From positions 67,843,249 through 67,907,248 of the forward strand of contig OZ038423.1 of NCBI GenBank assembly GCA_964036155.1: a stretch of 64,000 bases of DNA, given 5' to 3'. This DNA is from Diploscapter coronatus. Its lineage: Eukaryota > Nematoda > Chromadorea > Rhabditida > Rhabditidae. Numbering within the stretch: the stretch's first letter is position 1; every line of letters begins with the position of its first letter. Made by a program: the position numbers and the translations under genes. The notes under the pieces are model-generated. The model had not been told where the DNA came from. It did no database searches and saw only the letters and a program-made list of their open reading frames with translations. Of this stretch, positions 24,124 to 35,462 are shown one piece after another.

Positions 24124-27100
24124 TTACTGTCCATTTGAATTATTCGACGAGGACACGGGTGAAAGCACATCGATCGCTGAAGGACTCGGAGTGGGGAACA
24201 TGGGGAAAGGCACTGAAACTTTCACATTGTTTTCCTAAGTTTGAGCATTTTTCAAATCTATTCCTAATAAATGGTCCTAGTGCGTGAATTTTCACTCATA
24301 TGAAAATGAATAAGGGCCAAAATTTCGCATGCTCTGAAACTAATCATACGCGCGTTTTATCAAATTGAAATTAATAACGGAAGTGCGAAATGTTAATTTA
24401 TATTTTTTTAAATATAGAAAGACATATTTTACAACCTATTTTATTTTTTCCAAATTTACCTGTGCCTAAACCCGCAGTAGCGGGTATATTGACAGGTATA
24501 GGGCTGACGATGACTCCTTCCAGTCCGCTTTTTTGATTGGGTTCAATTTTCGGATGGACAGGCTTCATGAGCAGTGCCAATTGCTGCAGCTCCCGCTCTT
24601 TTTCCATCACTTTTCGCTTCAATTCAAGACGATCCTGCTCCAGACGGAGGTAGATCTGAAATTTCATGAAATAATTCTGGATTTTTTATTTGAGATATTT
24701 TCAGCAAATATTCTTAGATATAGCGAAGTAGTGTAATTTTCAATTAAGATAATATTTATTGAAAAATTTGTCAAATATTTGTGTCACTAAACTGATGAAG
24801 CATTAAATTCGGAAATTTTCAATAAGTCAGCAATCAACAATTATATTGAGGCATACTGGACAAAATCTCTCATCTTTTAGAATATTGATTTGAATAAGTT
24901 TAAAAAAAAACATTTCAAAGATGATATATTATCCATAAGTAATGCGTGAACTTCAGCGAGCGAGTTTATAAGTCTTGAGAAACTCACCTCTCGATAAGCC
25001 GGACTGAGGTATTCGAATGGCGAGGGGACTATCGGTGTTGCTGAGGCCGAAGATATGACGACCGGGAATGGAGGGGAAATTCCAGACAGAGGCAGGTTCT
25101 TGTAGGGCTGGAAGGATCTGGAGGAATTCAGAGACTGTAGCAATCCGAGATGAAGGTTAGAAGGATCGAGAATTTTCTGAAACATAGAAAATCTTATTCT
25201 CTTCACAATTATAGACCAAAGCTAATTGAAAAACAAATTTGAAATGCAATTGTAAACTTTTGAAGCGTAGCTAAACTTCTTTAAAATTATTCTAATTTTA
25301 AGGGTATGAATAGACCTGCTATTAGAGGATACAAATTTCATATTATCAAGGTAAAACTTGAAACTTGTTTCAACTTTTTCATTTAAAAAAATGACCTCTT
25401 TCGACAGCGGAAAAGTCTCGACGATCACTTTTGTGTCAGCCTTGATCTGTTGTTTTCCGGAGATTTTCCGCTTCTTGCCGATTTTCTCATTTTCATCCGA
25501 CTTGCTTGCAATTGACCGTTTTCTCTCCAGATTTTCAGGGTTGCTTTGATCAGCTGAAGTTAAGGCGTTTTCCAAATTGGAACGGAGGAATTTCTGGAAA
25601 AAAAATAAAATTATTTTTGTAGGTTTCAAAATTTCATATTATTTGAAAATTTAAAATATTTGCTATTCCGACAGTGTCTGCCTGTCTAATAAGATGTGTA
25701 TGAAAAAGATTACAATTTTAGGTACGTTTTGAAATAATTCATAAAACTCAAACATTAGTCAAACTCAGTTCATGAGCTATTCATCAGAAAAATAATTTAC
25801 CTGACTCTCCTTCTCCCTATTATTTCCATTTTCTAACTTCTTGCCCAACAGAAGCGATGCCAAAATCGGTCGTTCTTCGATGAATTTGTTGTTCTGAAAG
25901 TAAAATTTTCAAAAAATCAATCCTTTAGGCAAAATTTAAATTCCATACCGTAGCCTCATCCAATTTCTTGACCAATTTCGAACTGACTTTCGACGACAAA
26001 TCGATGGGCTGATCGTTTTCGAAAGTAGAAGGCAAAAATTCGTCTTTCCGCAAAACGGCTACACTCGCTAGCCAGTGGTCCTAAAAATAAATGAATTTGA
26101 AAAAGTTTCTTAATTTAATGACGAAATATCTAAACTACCAATGATCTATAGTAAACTTGTTTTTGGTACCTATTTTTGAGAAACAAGGAACTAATTTTCC
26201 AAATGACATCTGTCTCAAAATCTCGAAATTTGAAGAAAGTGATCACTTTAAAATAACAAGGAAAAAACCCGAGTTAATGTAGAATTTTCAAAACCCTCAA
26301 TTTCCTGAAACCTACCCCGAACGGCGGTTTGTAGCAGTAGAACGAGCATCTGGTGCCGGAATTTGTCGACAGAGTCGAATTGAACATCGCGTTTTTTGAC
26401 AGCGCCAAGGACCTCAGTAAAAGGGCGGATTTGAAGTCGAAAATGGAGAAAAGGCTGCGGTTCAAAAGTTCGTTTCCCTGAAATTTTTTATAAATCAATA
26501 TTGCTAGGGCTCTTAAAATGAAAAAAATCGAAATTTAGATTTTTCCGAGCCTTTCTTCGAATTTAAACTATTTTTAGCAGTTACTAAATTATGGACTGAC
26601 GGACCCTCGAGTTAGGGATGAGGAAAGGAGACTAGAGAGGGCGAAATAGTGTAAGAAAAGAAAGGGTTCGTAGTCCGTCATATAGTAAGTCTTTTTTCTT
26701 TCTAAAAAATGTTATTTTACCTCTTTAACTCCGAACATCCTCTGGCAATTTTCCTCGTATCCAACTTCGGCGATTTTCCAGTTTTTGTCCATTTTAAGGA
26801 TGACGATTTCGAGAATCTCCACGTAGGATTCGAAGAAGAAACTGTTTAGAGAAGAGGAGGTGTCTGAAAATTTGAGTATTTAAGAAAATTAAGGGCGTTA
26901 TGTTTCAAGATTTTGAAGGGTAAAAAATTCAAAATGCATCGATGCTTGATTATCGGGTCCTCGCTGAATAAGAAATATTCAGAAAAACCTAGCAATTTGC
27001 TACGTTTCAACAAATAAAGAATTAGAACCTTAAATTTTAGCGGCGATAGGCCCTAGGTGTCGCCTCAAATATTAGCAAACATTCAAATACTTTTCCATCA

Positions 27101-28063
27101 TAAAACAATTATTTGTGATGTTTCAAAAAAACTTAGGCAAAAATATTGTTTACAATAAGTCGCTCTCATGGCTTTTTATTAAAAACGATGGTAAAATTCA
27201 CCTCTAGTCTTTCCTTGCTCTTTCAGATATTGCACCGCAGCTTCCAGTATTTGACATTTGTCCCATTTCTTTTTTCTCTTCTCGAAATCCTCCTTTTCTT
27301 TTTCGACTCCATTTTCGCCTTTGATCTCTCGACTGCCACTTGCCGGTTCGGGAATCAAGTCGCGCATTTCTGAGAGGAATAATAACTTAATTTTTATAAG
27401 GTTTTTTTTCGACTTTAAAGATTATTTAAAAAGTGACTTTAAAGAATCTTTTTTAGCTTACAACATAAGTTTCAAAATAGAAATTTAAAAAAAAAAATTA
27501 TGAACGGACTATGGACTAATTGAATAAAATTCACCTGAAACAACAACATTGAATTCGCCGCGACGCATCTTTTCATGAGAGCTTCGTGCGAGTCTGGAAG
27601 TAATTTTATAAGCTTCGGATTTTTTAATCAAACAAAATTTAGTTATAGTTTGACAGTGTTGTACGGGTAATTAGGAGATGAATAAAACTGAGGTTATCAC
27701 CTACCCTTTCTCTCGATAAAATTCTCTAATCGAATTTCAATTCAACTAACTTCTTGACAAATTCTCAAACTATTCCCTATCTTACGCATTTTCTTAACTC
27801 AAACTTCACGAAAAACCGTGTATTGCTTATTTTCTCTATCGATTTTTCAAGGTCATCGACGTTTTCATCTGAACATTACGAAGAAAATTGAATTATTCAT
27901 AACATCAAAAATTTGTATCATGTTTGTTGCAGAAAATAAGACAACGACAATAGATGTCAAAGCCCGTTGTAGGGCTAAAAATTTAATTTTCTTACTTTCT
28001 ATGTTCCGGCTCTGAAGAGGGCAATTTTGCCGAACCATTTTGAGCCCTCTTTAACCTCTGCAT
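24124..28063 (-). CDS. bHLH-PAS transcription factor, CLOCK-like
   Basis: Eleven exons (27996-28063, 27535-27593, 27202-27369, 26721-26863, 26316-26477, 25949-26080, 25801-25893, 25396-25593, 24988-25176, 24460-24655, 24124-24212) give 498 residues. The basic region and helix 1 read RSSHEKMRRGEFNVVVSEMR. A long charged loop of about 30 residues follows, then helix 2, KWDKCQILEAAVQYLKEQGK. A PAS-A-like domain spans about residues 99-245 (ILEIVILKMDKNWKIAEVGY; LLNRSLFSIFDFKSALLLRS). No PAS-B is evident. The C-terminal half is Ser/Pro-rich, with a nuclear-type basic patch (KIGKKRKISGK) and a coiled coil (LRLEQDRLELKRKVMEKERE) reminiscent of the CLOCK tail. Such factors bind E-boxes as heterodimers. 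The CLOCK affinity is my judgement from the EKxRRxxFNV pattern. Another bHLH-PAS class is possible. Confidence 0.75.
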
Positions 28064-29425
28064 TCGTCTTACAATCCTGAAAAGTCGAATTTCATTTTTT
28101 TTCTAGAAATTAGTAAATTGGCACCCTGCCAGCTGATAGAGTTCTGATATCATTTCTTTTCATTTTTTATGAGAAATAGGTCTTTTCATAAAGAAACAAC
28201 AGAACAGGTAGAACGGTTCAAAACGGGGAAAAGGAAAGAAAGGAGAGAGAACGAAAATCGAGAACAGTTTTCGAACTAGAGAAGAATTACTAAGTTTTTA
28301 ATACCTAAAATGGAGTATATGAAAAATTAATCCCGAAAGAAAGAAAAGTACAAAATAGATAAAGAAGACTTTCTTACATAACGTTTACCTAACATTTTGC
28401 AGGTAGTTTACCTCATTACCTTTACTCTTTTCTAATAAGAACATCTATATTTTTCCCTCCTTCATGCTATTTCTCTTCTTCGCCACCTCTTACCCTCCTA
28501 ATTTCTAATACTTTCTAACAAACTCCCCTGCCAAACTCTAGCCCTTCGTTTTTCCATAAAGAGTTATACGGGAACCCGTCTTGATGTTTTCATTCTCAAG
28601 GTCATTCTCCCTCCTCCTTTTCGATTTCTTTTCATTTTCATTTGTTCAGGTAGTGTTCATTTTTTCGAAGATTTACTTTTTCGTTGACATGATTTTAAGG
28701 AAATCTATAAAAAAAGAATAAGAATTCTAACAATTAGAATCTCAAAAATTTAATTTTGGTATCCTTGGAAAAAAACTTGTTAGGAAGAAAAATTCATGGA
28801 CGAACATTAAGTCAGAATAAGTAGGAGAAAGAACGGTATAAAAATTCAAATCAGTCCGGGAAAAAGTCGTCGAGGAAAGTTGAAATCGGCACGGGCAGGA
28901 GAAGGGACCGATGTGAATCGTGAAAGGGGCAAAAGGAGGTAAGACCAGGGCTGCCTCGCGCGCGCGCGCGCTGCGACCTTGAACATGCAAAAAATCGCGA
29001 AAGCAAAGAGGAGAAGAATGTAAGGCAAGAGCGAATAGTCGAATAGTTTTGATGCGGGCAGAAAGATGAAAGCAAGTGGGCAAGAAATGGTAAGAGAGAG
29101 GTAAAAGAGGGTGCCAAGTATCTCAAGAAAGGAGAATAACAAAAGTTCTTGGAAATCACAAGACCTTGATTTATCGCTAAATCTGGATAATTGGAAAAGT
29201 CGAAAACATTAGGCAATAGCTAGGCTTATTTATGAATAGTTAGCTTTCTCAATGAACAAGTTTGATGTTAGTTCGAGCAAAAGTTTGGCAAATATCGAAT
29301 TTTCGATAATTTGGATTCTGCCACGATTTTTCTTGAAATATCTTATACAATTTTTTGATAAATACAAAAACTATACCTTCCAAAGTTATTGACGTGATCC
29401 CTGCACGCTTCCAGCAGCAGTTTGT
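28064..29425. other. Intergenic, purine/pyrimidine-rich, CG tract
   Basis: This is upstream of the bHLH-PAS gene and probably contains its promoter. It includes C/T-rich stretches near 28440-28640 and G/A-rich ones near 28860-29110. A (CG)8 tract at 28956-28971 is striking in such AT-rich DNA. The antisense ORFs here are overlapping low-complexity frames and are not called. Confidence 0.5.
28956..28971. repeat. (CG)8 alternating tract
   Basis: Sixteen bases of pure alternating C and G, capable of Z-DNA, lie about 0.9 kb upstream of the bHLH-PAS start codon. Confidence 0.9.
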
Positions 29426-29965
29426 CTAATTGTTTGCGGCAAATCTCTCCTCGTGGATCGACTTGTACTTTTTGAGCAGTGCGATTTTGCCGGCCTCGAG
29501 ATCGCGTTCATAGCTCTGGGAACAAATTTCTTCTATTTTTATAATTAAGTCGTCGAGACAATTGACTTTTCATAAAAACAGTAATCATAGATAGTTCTGC
29601 AGCTTATTAGAAAATTTATGATTTTATAGATCGAAGAGTGGTAAAATCAAAACGAAATGGGTAAAAGTGAGTTGAATTCCAAAAATATTGGAAACCTAGC
29701 AGAATTCGATATTACAGAAATTTCAAATCTTTAAAGATTAGCCAGCCAGCCTAATAATGTTTTCAATAAAACAACTTATTGATTTCAGAAATCTTTAACG
29801 ATTGTTTTATTCTCAAAAATAACTTTAAAATCTTACCTTCATAGGCTGCCAGTAGTAGGAAACGATGTTGGCACCGACAATGAGCCCTGCGACGAGGAAT
29901 CCCGACTTCTTCACGGCCAAATCGAACGAAATTCGGTACGGCCACCACGAAGGATTGGAGGACAT
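29426..29965 (-). CDS. 72-aa single-TM protein, possibly mitochondrial
   Basis: Two exons (29837-29965, 29426-29515) give 72 residues. The N-terminus is MSSNPSWWPYRISFDLAVKK. One membrane helix follows (SGFLVAGLIVGANIVSYYW). A charged amphipathic tail comes next (YERDLEAGKIALLKKYKSIH), ending AANN. A tiny protein with one TM and a charged helix fits accessory subunits of respiratory complexes or assembly factors, but I do not recognise it. Codon use and splice sites look genuine. It is 421 bp downstream of another tiny membrane protein on the same strand. Confidence 0.7.
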
Positions 29966-30385
29966 ACCGAAAAATCATGAATTAATTCATAGGTCTGAAA
30001 AATGGCGATAAAATTTACGAGTCTGTAATCAAGTAGAACTAAAAATGGAAACTTATAAAGGTTTCGAGGATAAATTTGATACGTCAAAGGCCATAAAATA
30101 AGAAAACTGCTGTACCCTTCTACAGTAATATTTCATGGCTACTTTTGAAAAATAAAATAATATGTTCAAAAAATTTCGAGGTAATATCAATGGTTTGAAA
30201 ACCAATGTCAAATATAAAAATGAGTAAATTCGGAAAATCAAAACTTTATTGCATGAGCAAAACAAACAAACGCGTATGCGTAACAAAACAATGAGTTTTG
30301 AGCTATCGTAATCCTAAAATTTCTGACGAAGGAGACCTGGGTTCAGAAGGCTGACGTCGCGGCGTCGAACGGGACACTGAAGGCC
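29966..30385. other. Intergenic spacer
   Basis: A 420-bp AT-rich gap between the two small membrane-protein genes. No coding signal was seen. It could be a loose operon spacer, but no spliced-leader-specific site can be identified by eye. Confidence 0.45.
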
Positions 30386-30806
30386 TCACGACGACGAGCC
30401 GCTGATCGTGTAGATCCAGTCGATGCCCAGCCAACGACTTCCAAACGCTACTGAAAATTCTGGGATTATTGTAATTTTTACTCCAAATGGAAATAGCTGA
30501 CTTTTGAATTATTGATTTTCGACATTCAATTTACTGAAACAAATTCCAAACATTTAGTATTTTCAAAGCTAACAAATGTCGAAATTGGGACAGGTTTCAA
30601 ACAATTGAAGATAAAATGAGAAAACATGATTTGATTAATTCTTTAGTTGTCAACTGGAAAATAAACAAGAAAATTTAAGAAAAGATTAAAAAAGAAATAC
30701 CGGCTTCGATAAGAATAGCGTAGGTGAAAAACTTGGTGACGTCCTTCTGCACTTTGGTAGAGGCGATTCGCTCGAGTTCGGGCCCGCCCGCACCGGGGAA
30801 CATCAT
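30386..30806 (-). CDS. 56-aa small membrane-associated protein
   Basis: Two exons (30701-30806, 30386-30450) give 56 residues. MMFPGAGGPELERIASTKVQ is followed by a hydrophobic segment (FFTYAILIEAVAFGSRWLG) and a short tail, IDWIYTISGSSS. The single intron of 250 nt interrupts the hydrophobic segment. I recognise no family. Size and design resemble small mitochondrial inner-membrane or TOM-type subunits, which is inference only. Its upstream side faces the divergent glucosylceramidase gene. Confidence 0.65.
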
Positions 30807-31658
30807 TTTGAAATATCACTGAAAATAAAAACTATTCTATAAAATACTCGCTTGGCAAACAATGCATGGAAAATCGAAGCAGCAGCGACGAATTGGGAGA
30901 CGAGGATTTGTATTTTCGGATATAATATTATCCAAATCTGTTAAAAAGTCGAGAGATGGTGAAAAATAAAATAAAAATGAGAAAAACGATAAAATTGATG
31001 CAAAAATGCGAGAGCGGCTGAAAACTGTAACGCAGAGAAAAATGCTCGATTTAGACGTAAACGCAGAGCAAGCGAGCGAGACGAATGGATGGAGAACGAA
31101 AGAACGAGAAGAAAAAGTGAAAGTAGAATAAAAATAAGCGGTAATTTAGCAAAGAAATGGATTGATTTTTATTTTATTATTTCCATTAGGATAGAATTCA
31201 AATATATTTCTAGGAAATTAAATCAAAAACTATTTGCTAAAACATAACACGTGCGTGTTCTTGTGCCAAAATGGCATCACATTTTCCTCCACCTTTTCTT
31301 CACTTTCTCTGGGCGGCTTTTACTGTTTTGCTCTAGATCCCTCTCTCATACTCGCCTTTCTGTTAAAATATCACCGCGATTGAGCAGTAACCTGCTTTCG
31401 TGTTCAATAAATTCATTGTCAGCCATCTCGGTTTCTGTTGTCAGTCACAATTACAAACCTAACCAATACCTAACCACACAAAGGAATCTCTGAGAGACGC
31501 CTTTTTGTTCAGTTCTCAAATAATTCCTGCTCCTCTCCAATAGATCTAACATTCTCGTGTGTAATGCAATAACTCATTCGATTGACCTCTCGAATGTTAG
31601 ACTTCTTTCAAATGGGATATTTCTGATATCTTTTCTAATATCTATATGATATCTTATC
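30807..31658. promoter_or_regulatory. Divergent intergenic region (56-aa gene / glucosylceramidase)
   Basis: This 0.85-kb stretch separates start codons facing opposite ways, so it should hold both promoters. 31230-31560 is pyrimidine-rich on the plus strand. No specific motif is claimed. The plus-strand ORF at 31251-31493 is probably leader sequence. Confidence 0.45.
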
Positions 31659-34600
31659 ATGACAATTGCCAAAATATTGATCTTGCTGGCTACTTTGTTG
31701 GAGGTTTCAGGTTCGTTTTAAAAATAGCTTTCAAAAATCTCATCTATTTTTTACGTTTATTGAACTTTCATTAGAATTTTGAGTATTTTTTTTTAATTAT
31801 TTGGATCTTTGAGTAAGTTTTTAATTTTAGCGAATAACCCACATCACATCGGATAAAAATTAAACATTTTAGAACAACACCAAAAACCGTGCGCCCTTCG
31901 CAAAGTTGGTGACCACGCCTACATTTGCGTATGCAATGCGACATACTGCGACTATGCTGAAGTAGGATAGGCAAATTTTACCTCGGATAACAAATTTCAA
32001 ATTTCCGATTGATGAGTTTCCACCAAAGAAGGCGGTCATGTATGTCAGTACTAGGGATGGCAAGAGATTCGAAAAATCTTTTCCGGATCGAGTAGAAAAG
32101 GATGAAGGAATGAATCGTGTTCGTGAGTATTTTTTATAAGTTTGGTAAGATTATCAATTGTGCGAGAGCCCAGACTTAGTTTCGAAACTAAAAATTTATT
32201 TTAAAAATGGATAGAGTTAGTATGAAAAATATACTTCGATTACGTAATGACGATAATTTAAACATAAATGTTCAGAAACCCATTCGACGATTCAAATCAA
32301 CCCAGAAAAGGTAAAGCAGGAGATTTTCGGATTCGGCGGAGCCTTCACGGACGCAGCAGCAATTCAATGGATGTCAGCCAAAAAAACCGATAGACGATTG
32401 GCCAAAAAGCTAACGAAGGCATATTTCTCGAGTGGGGGTAAGTTTCGGGGAAAAATTTTGACCGAGTGTTAGAAAGCTATCTACCATTACGAAAGAGAAG
32501 AAAAGACATCGAATAATTGGAAAAAAATGACGAGAAATCATTTTCGAGAAAGTAAGTTTCGAGGAAATCTATGATCAAGTCTAAATTATCGATGAAAATA
32601 CATGGGACGGCTTTAAACTAAAATAATCTCAAAAATGCTACAATAAGACCTCCAAGATCTTTCCAACATGAATAGCTTAGGTCTTCAATACAACATGGGT
32701 CGAGTTCCTATAGCTAGCTGCGATTTCTCAACTCGAGTCTACAGTTATGACGATGTTTCGGGCGATTTTCAAATGACCAATTTCAGTCTTGCGAAGGAAG
32801 ATGAATTCAAAGTTAGTAAATGAAAAACCGTGAAATTCTCGATTTTAGAGAAGGTTCATCAAAGCTGCTATTGAAGAAATCGAAAAGTCAACGCAGAAGA
32901 AAGCTGGACTTCATCAAAATGTCAAGGGAAATGATAATTCGCTATGGCTATTCGGATCGCCTTGGAGCGCTCCAGCGTGGATGAAGGTAGGCTAATTGTA
33001 AGACTGATGACCCAGAAACCAGCCTCATGTCATGATCATCATACCCATTTTCTAAAATCATTTTGTCTATAATGAGGTTTTCTAGATACACCCTTCTAGG
33101 CTTCACCATATGGTACTCACCATAGAAATGAAATTTTAGCAAACCAAGAAAATGTCAGGAGGTGGTCACTTGATCAACTCTACACAATACTGGCAGGCCT
33201 ATGCTCTCTACTTTTACAAGTAGCTCTTCTCAGTTTTTCACCCGAATATCTAAAAAATCCAGATTCTTCACGACGTTCGACGTCCCGTGGTGGGGCATGA
33301 CGATTGAAAATGAGCCCGACATAGCTACATTAGACTGGAGTTGGCAAGCACTTCAATTCAGTGCTGAGGAAATGAGGTAAGCACTTCGTAATCTGATGAT
33401 CATCTTCAAGGAGTTTTAGGGATTTCTTGAAGAACTATCTAGGTCCGACGCTGAAGAAGTTGCCATTCGATTTGAAGATAATGATTCTGGACGGAGGAAT
33501 GAGTAGCCTACCAAGCTGGGCAGATACGGTAGGTTGAAGATGATTTCGGCATTATTTTTCTGAAATTAACCGATAAACAACGCAGATTTTGATTCATATT
33601 GCTTTAATCACGTTGCTATTTCATAGCGATCCACGGAATGGAGCACTATTGTTTCGTTTAGTAGAGAGTCATCTATCATCTGAAAAGGCTCATAGAAAAA
33701 GACACCTGTTTTCGAAGAAATAGTATGGGGAGGCAAGATAGGAAAAGAAAAAGCCGGTGTCTTTTTCTAGGAGCCTCTGAAAATCGTGCAAATTTACAAT
33801 TCCATAATCTAAAACCTCATCTAGAGTTTTGAACCTCAGATCTACAACGACCCAGTCGCAACCAAGTTCACCTCTGGAGCTGCGATTCATTGGTACGGAT
33901 ATACGCATGCTTGCGCCAAGTACTTGAATGACACGAACCACAATCATCCGGATAAATTCATACTTGCTACCGAAGTTTTCTAGCTTGGTCATATCTTTCT
34001 AGTCGGTATTTTCAGGCCTGTGCAGGTTGGGCCGAAGGTGATCGTGGCGTGAAGTTGGGTAGTTGGGAACGAGCGGAGGACTATGCAGATAATATCATCA
34101 TGGTAGGAGCTTTATAGTTGGATTTCGGTGGACACTCAATACTACCATAATTTAATATTCAATCGACACACATCAGACATTGAAACGTACGACGAAAGAA
34201 CTGCTAGCTGACTATTAAAATCTGTTCATGATTGACGTTCGAATTTTTACTTTTCACAAATTTCATTTCGCGGAATTAACTACATGATAATTAGTTTAAT
34301 ATCATTCGTTGAAACCTAAAATGAAAATCGTGAATAATAGAAATTTAGGACCTAAAAAATTATGTCAGAGGGTGGGTCGACTGGAATCTGATTCTTGACA
34401 CGAATGGAGGACCTAACTGGGCTAAGAACTTCGTCGATGCACCAATTCTCTACAACGGAACTGAATTCTATAAGCAGCCAATTTATTATACATTGGGACA
34501 TGTTAGGTCAGAAATTTATTCTTATCATTTAGAAACTTCGTGACACCATAACTTGTACAAATGAAGAGAAATAGTAGTATCGTATAACGAGGTACCAAAA

Positions 34601-34869
34601 TGGTATATTTTCACTAAATCTTGATATTTAGCAAGTTCATCCCGCGAGGTTCAACCATAATCGATGCTAGCGTGAAGCATCCTGGAAACGATTCAGGACT
34701 TCAAGTTCTAACAGCGATGACTCCAAGCAACAATCTGGTGTCCGTAATATTAAACAAGGAAGACTACCAAGTGACCTCATATCTTCAAATTGGAAAATCA
34801 TCAAATGAAAGATACACCATCAAAGTACCACCTCGATCTATTGCTACGGTGGTTTTTAATCCGAATTAA
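31659..34869 (+). CDS. gba: Lysosomal glucosylceramidase (glycoside hydrolase family 30)
   Basis: Thirteen exons: 31659-31710, 31873-31961, 32017-32122, 32276-32437, 32681-32811, 32849-32986, 33140-33219, 33263-33376, 33420-33528, 33825-33974, 34016-34102, 34349-34506, 34632-34869. They give 537 residues, matching human GBA1 length. A signal peptide ([17 protein letters not shown]) precedes CVCNATYCD, a family signature. Later come [33 protein letters not shown] and [10 protein letters not shown]. The acid/base Glu is residue 270 (TIENEP). The nucleophile is Glu377 in LATE-ACAG, whose codon is the last before an intron. It hydrolyses glucosylceramide to glucose and ceramide in lysosomes. All catalytic residues are present. 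A MITE sits in the intron before exon 10. The acceptor of exon 3 is GATGAG, somewhat atypical. Confidence 0.95.
33687..33775. mobile_element. 89-bp hAT-like MITE, family A copy 1
   Basis: The terminal inverted repeats are GGCTCATAGAAAAAGAC at the left and the complement of GGCTCCTAGAAAAAGAC at the right. The element is flanked by perfect 8-bp direct repeats TCTGAAAA (33679-33686 and 33776-33783). It lies in a glucosylceramidase intron. An identical-length copy is at 59209-59297. Confidence 0.92.
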
Positions 34870-35462
34870 AAATAATTGTCTTAAAGTTTGTATGGTTCAG
34901 AAATGTTGTTAGCAATAAGTGTACTTCGTCAGTGAGTTATTACGCCAAAGCCTCAGTTTTATTTTTTAAAATATTATCTAAAAATCTCATGACATCGTTG
35001 TACGTCAGGAAGCATAGATATGATAGAGAAAGGAAAATTAGAAAAGCAGGCACATAGACACCAGACGATATAGCGTGATGAGAGATAACCTATCAGTCTA
35101 CCCTACCCTAATCTTATACTAATTCGCCTACTGACTAGCTGACTACTTTTCTTAATCGTTTAGAGTCATATCATGATGCCATAAAATTTTCAGAATGTAT
35201 TTTTCGACACATTTTTAAATTTTTATCACATGATATTATTTAACAAGAATTCCCCATCAATAAACTATAATTCTCGAGTTCAACCTTGCAAAACGTATTT
35301 GATCGTTTGTCGATGAAAATAGAACAATTCGAAATGTTCCCGTATCACAGATTAATTGATGGATGAAATCGACAAAAATGCGCACTGGGAAAGGTCACTA
35401 GACTCATTCAGTTCTCATCTTTTAGTTTTATTGTTAAACACTGCATTTTTCTGATTCCAACT
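34870..35462. other. Intergenic spacer
   Basis: 3' flank of glucosylceramidase and probable promoter of the next plus-strand gene. AT-rich; nothing recognised. Confidence 0.5.

Noticed and set aside
26590..26690. Possible inverted repeat (ATGGACTGACGGACCC and ATGACGGACTACGAACCC)
   Set aside because: Only partial pairing and no flanking duplication; too weak to call an element.
28742..29216. Three overlapping hydrophobic minus-strand ORFs
   Set aside because: They overlap in different frames in purine-rich DNA with a CG tract; composition, not coding.
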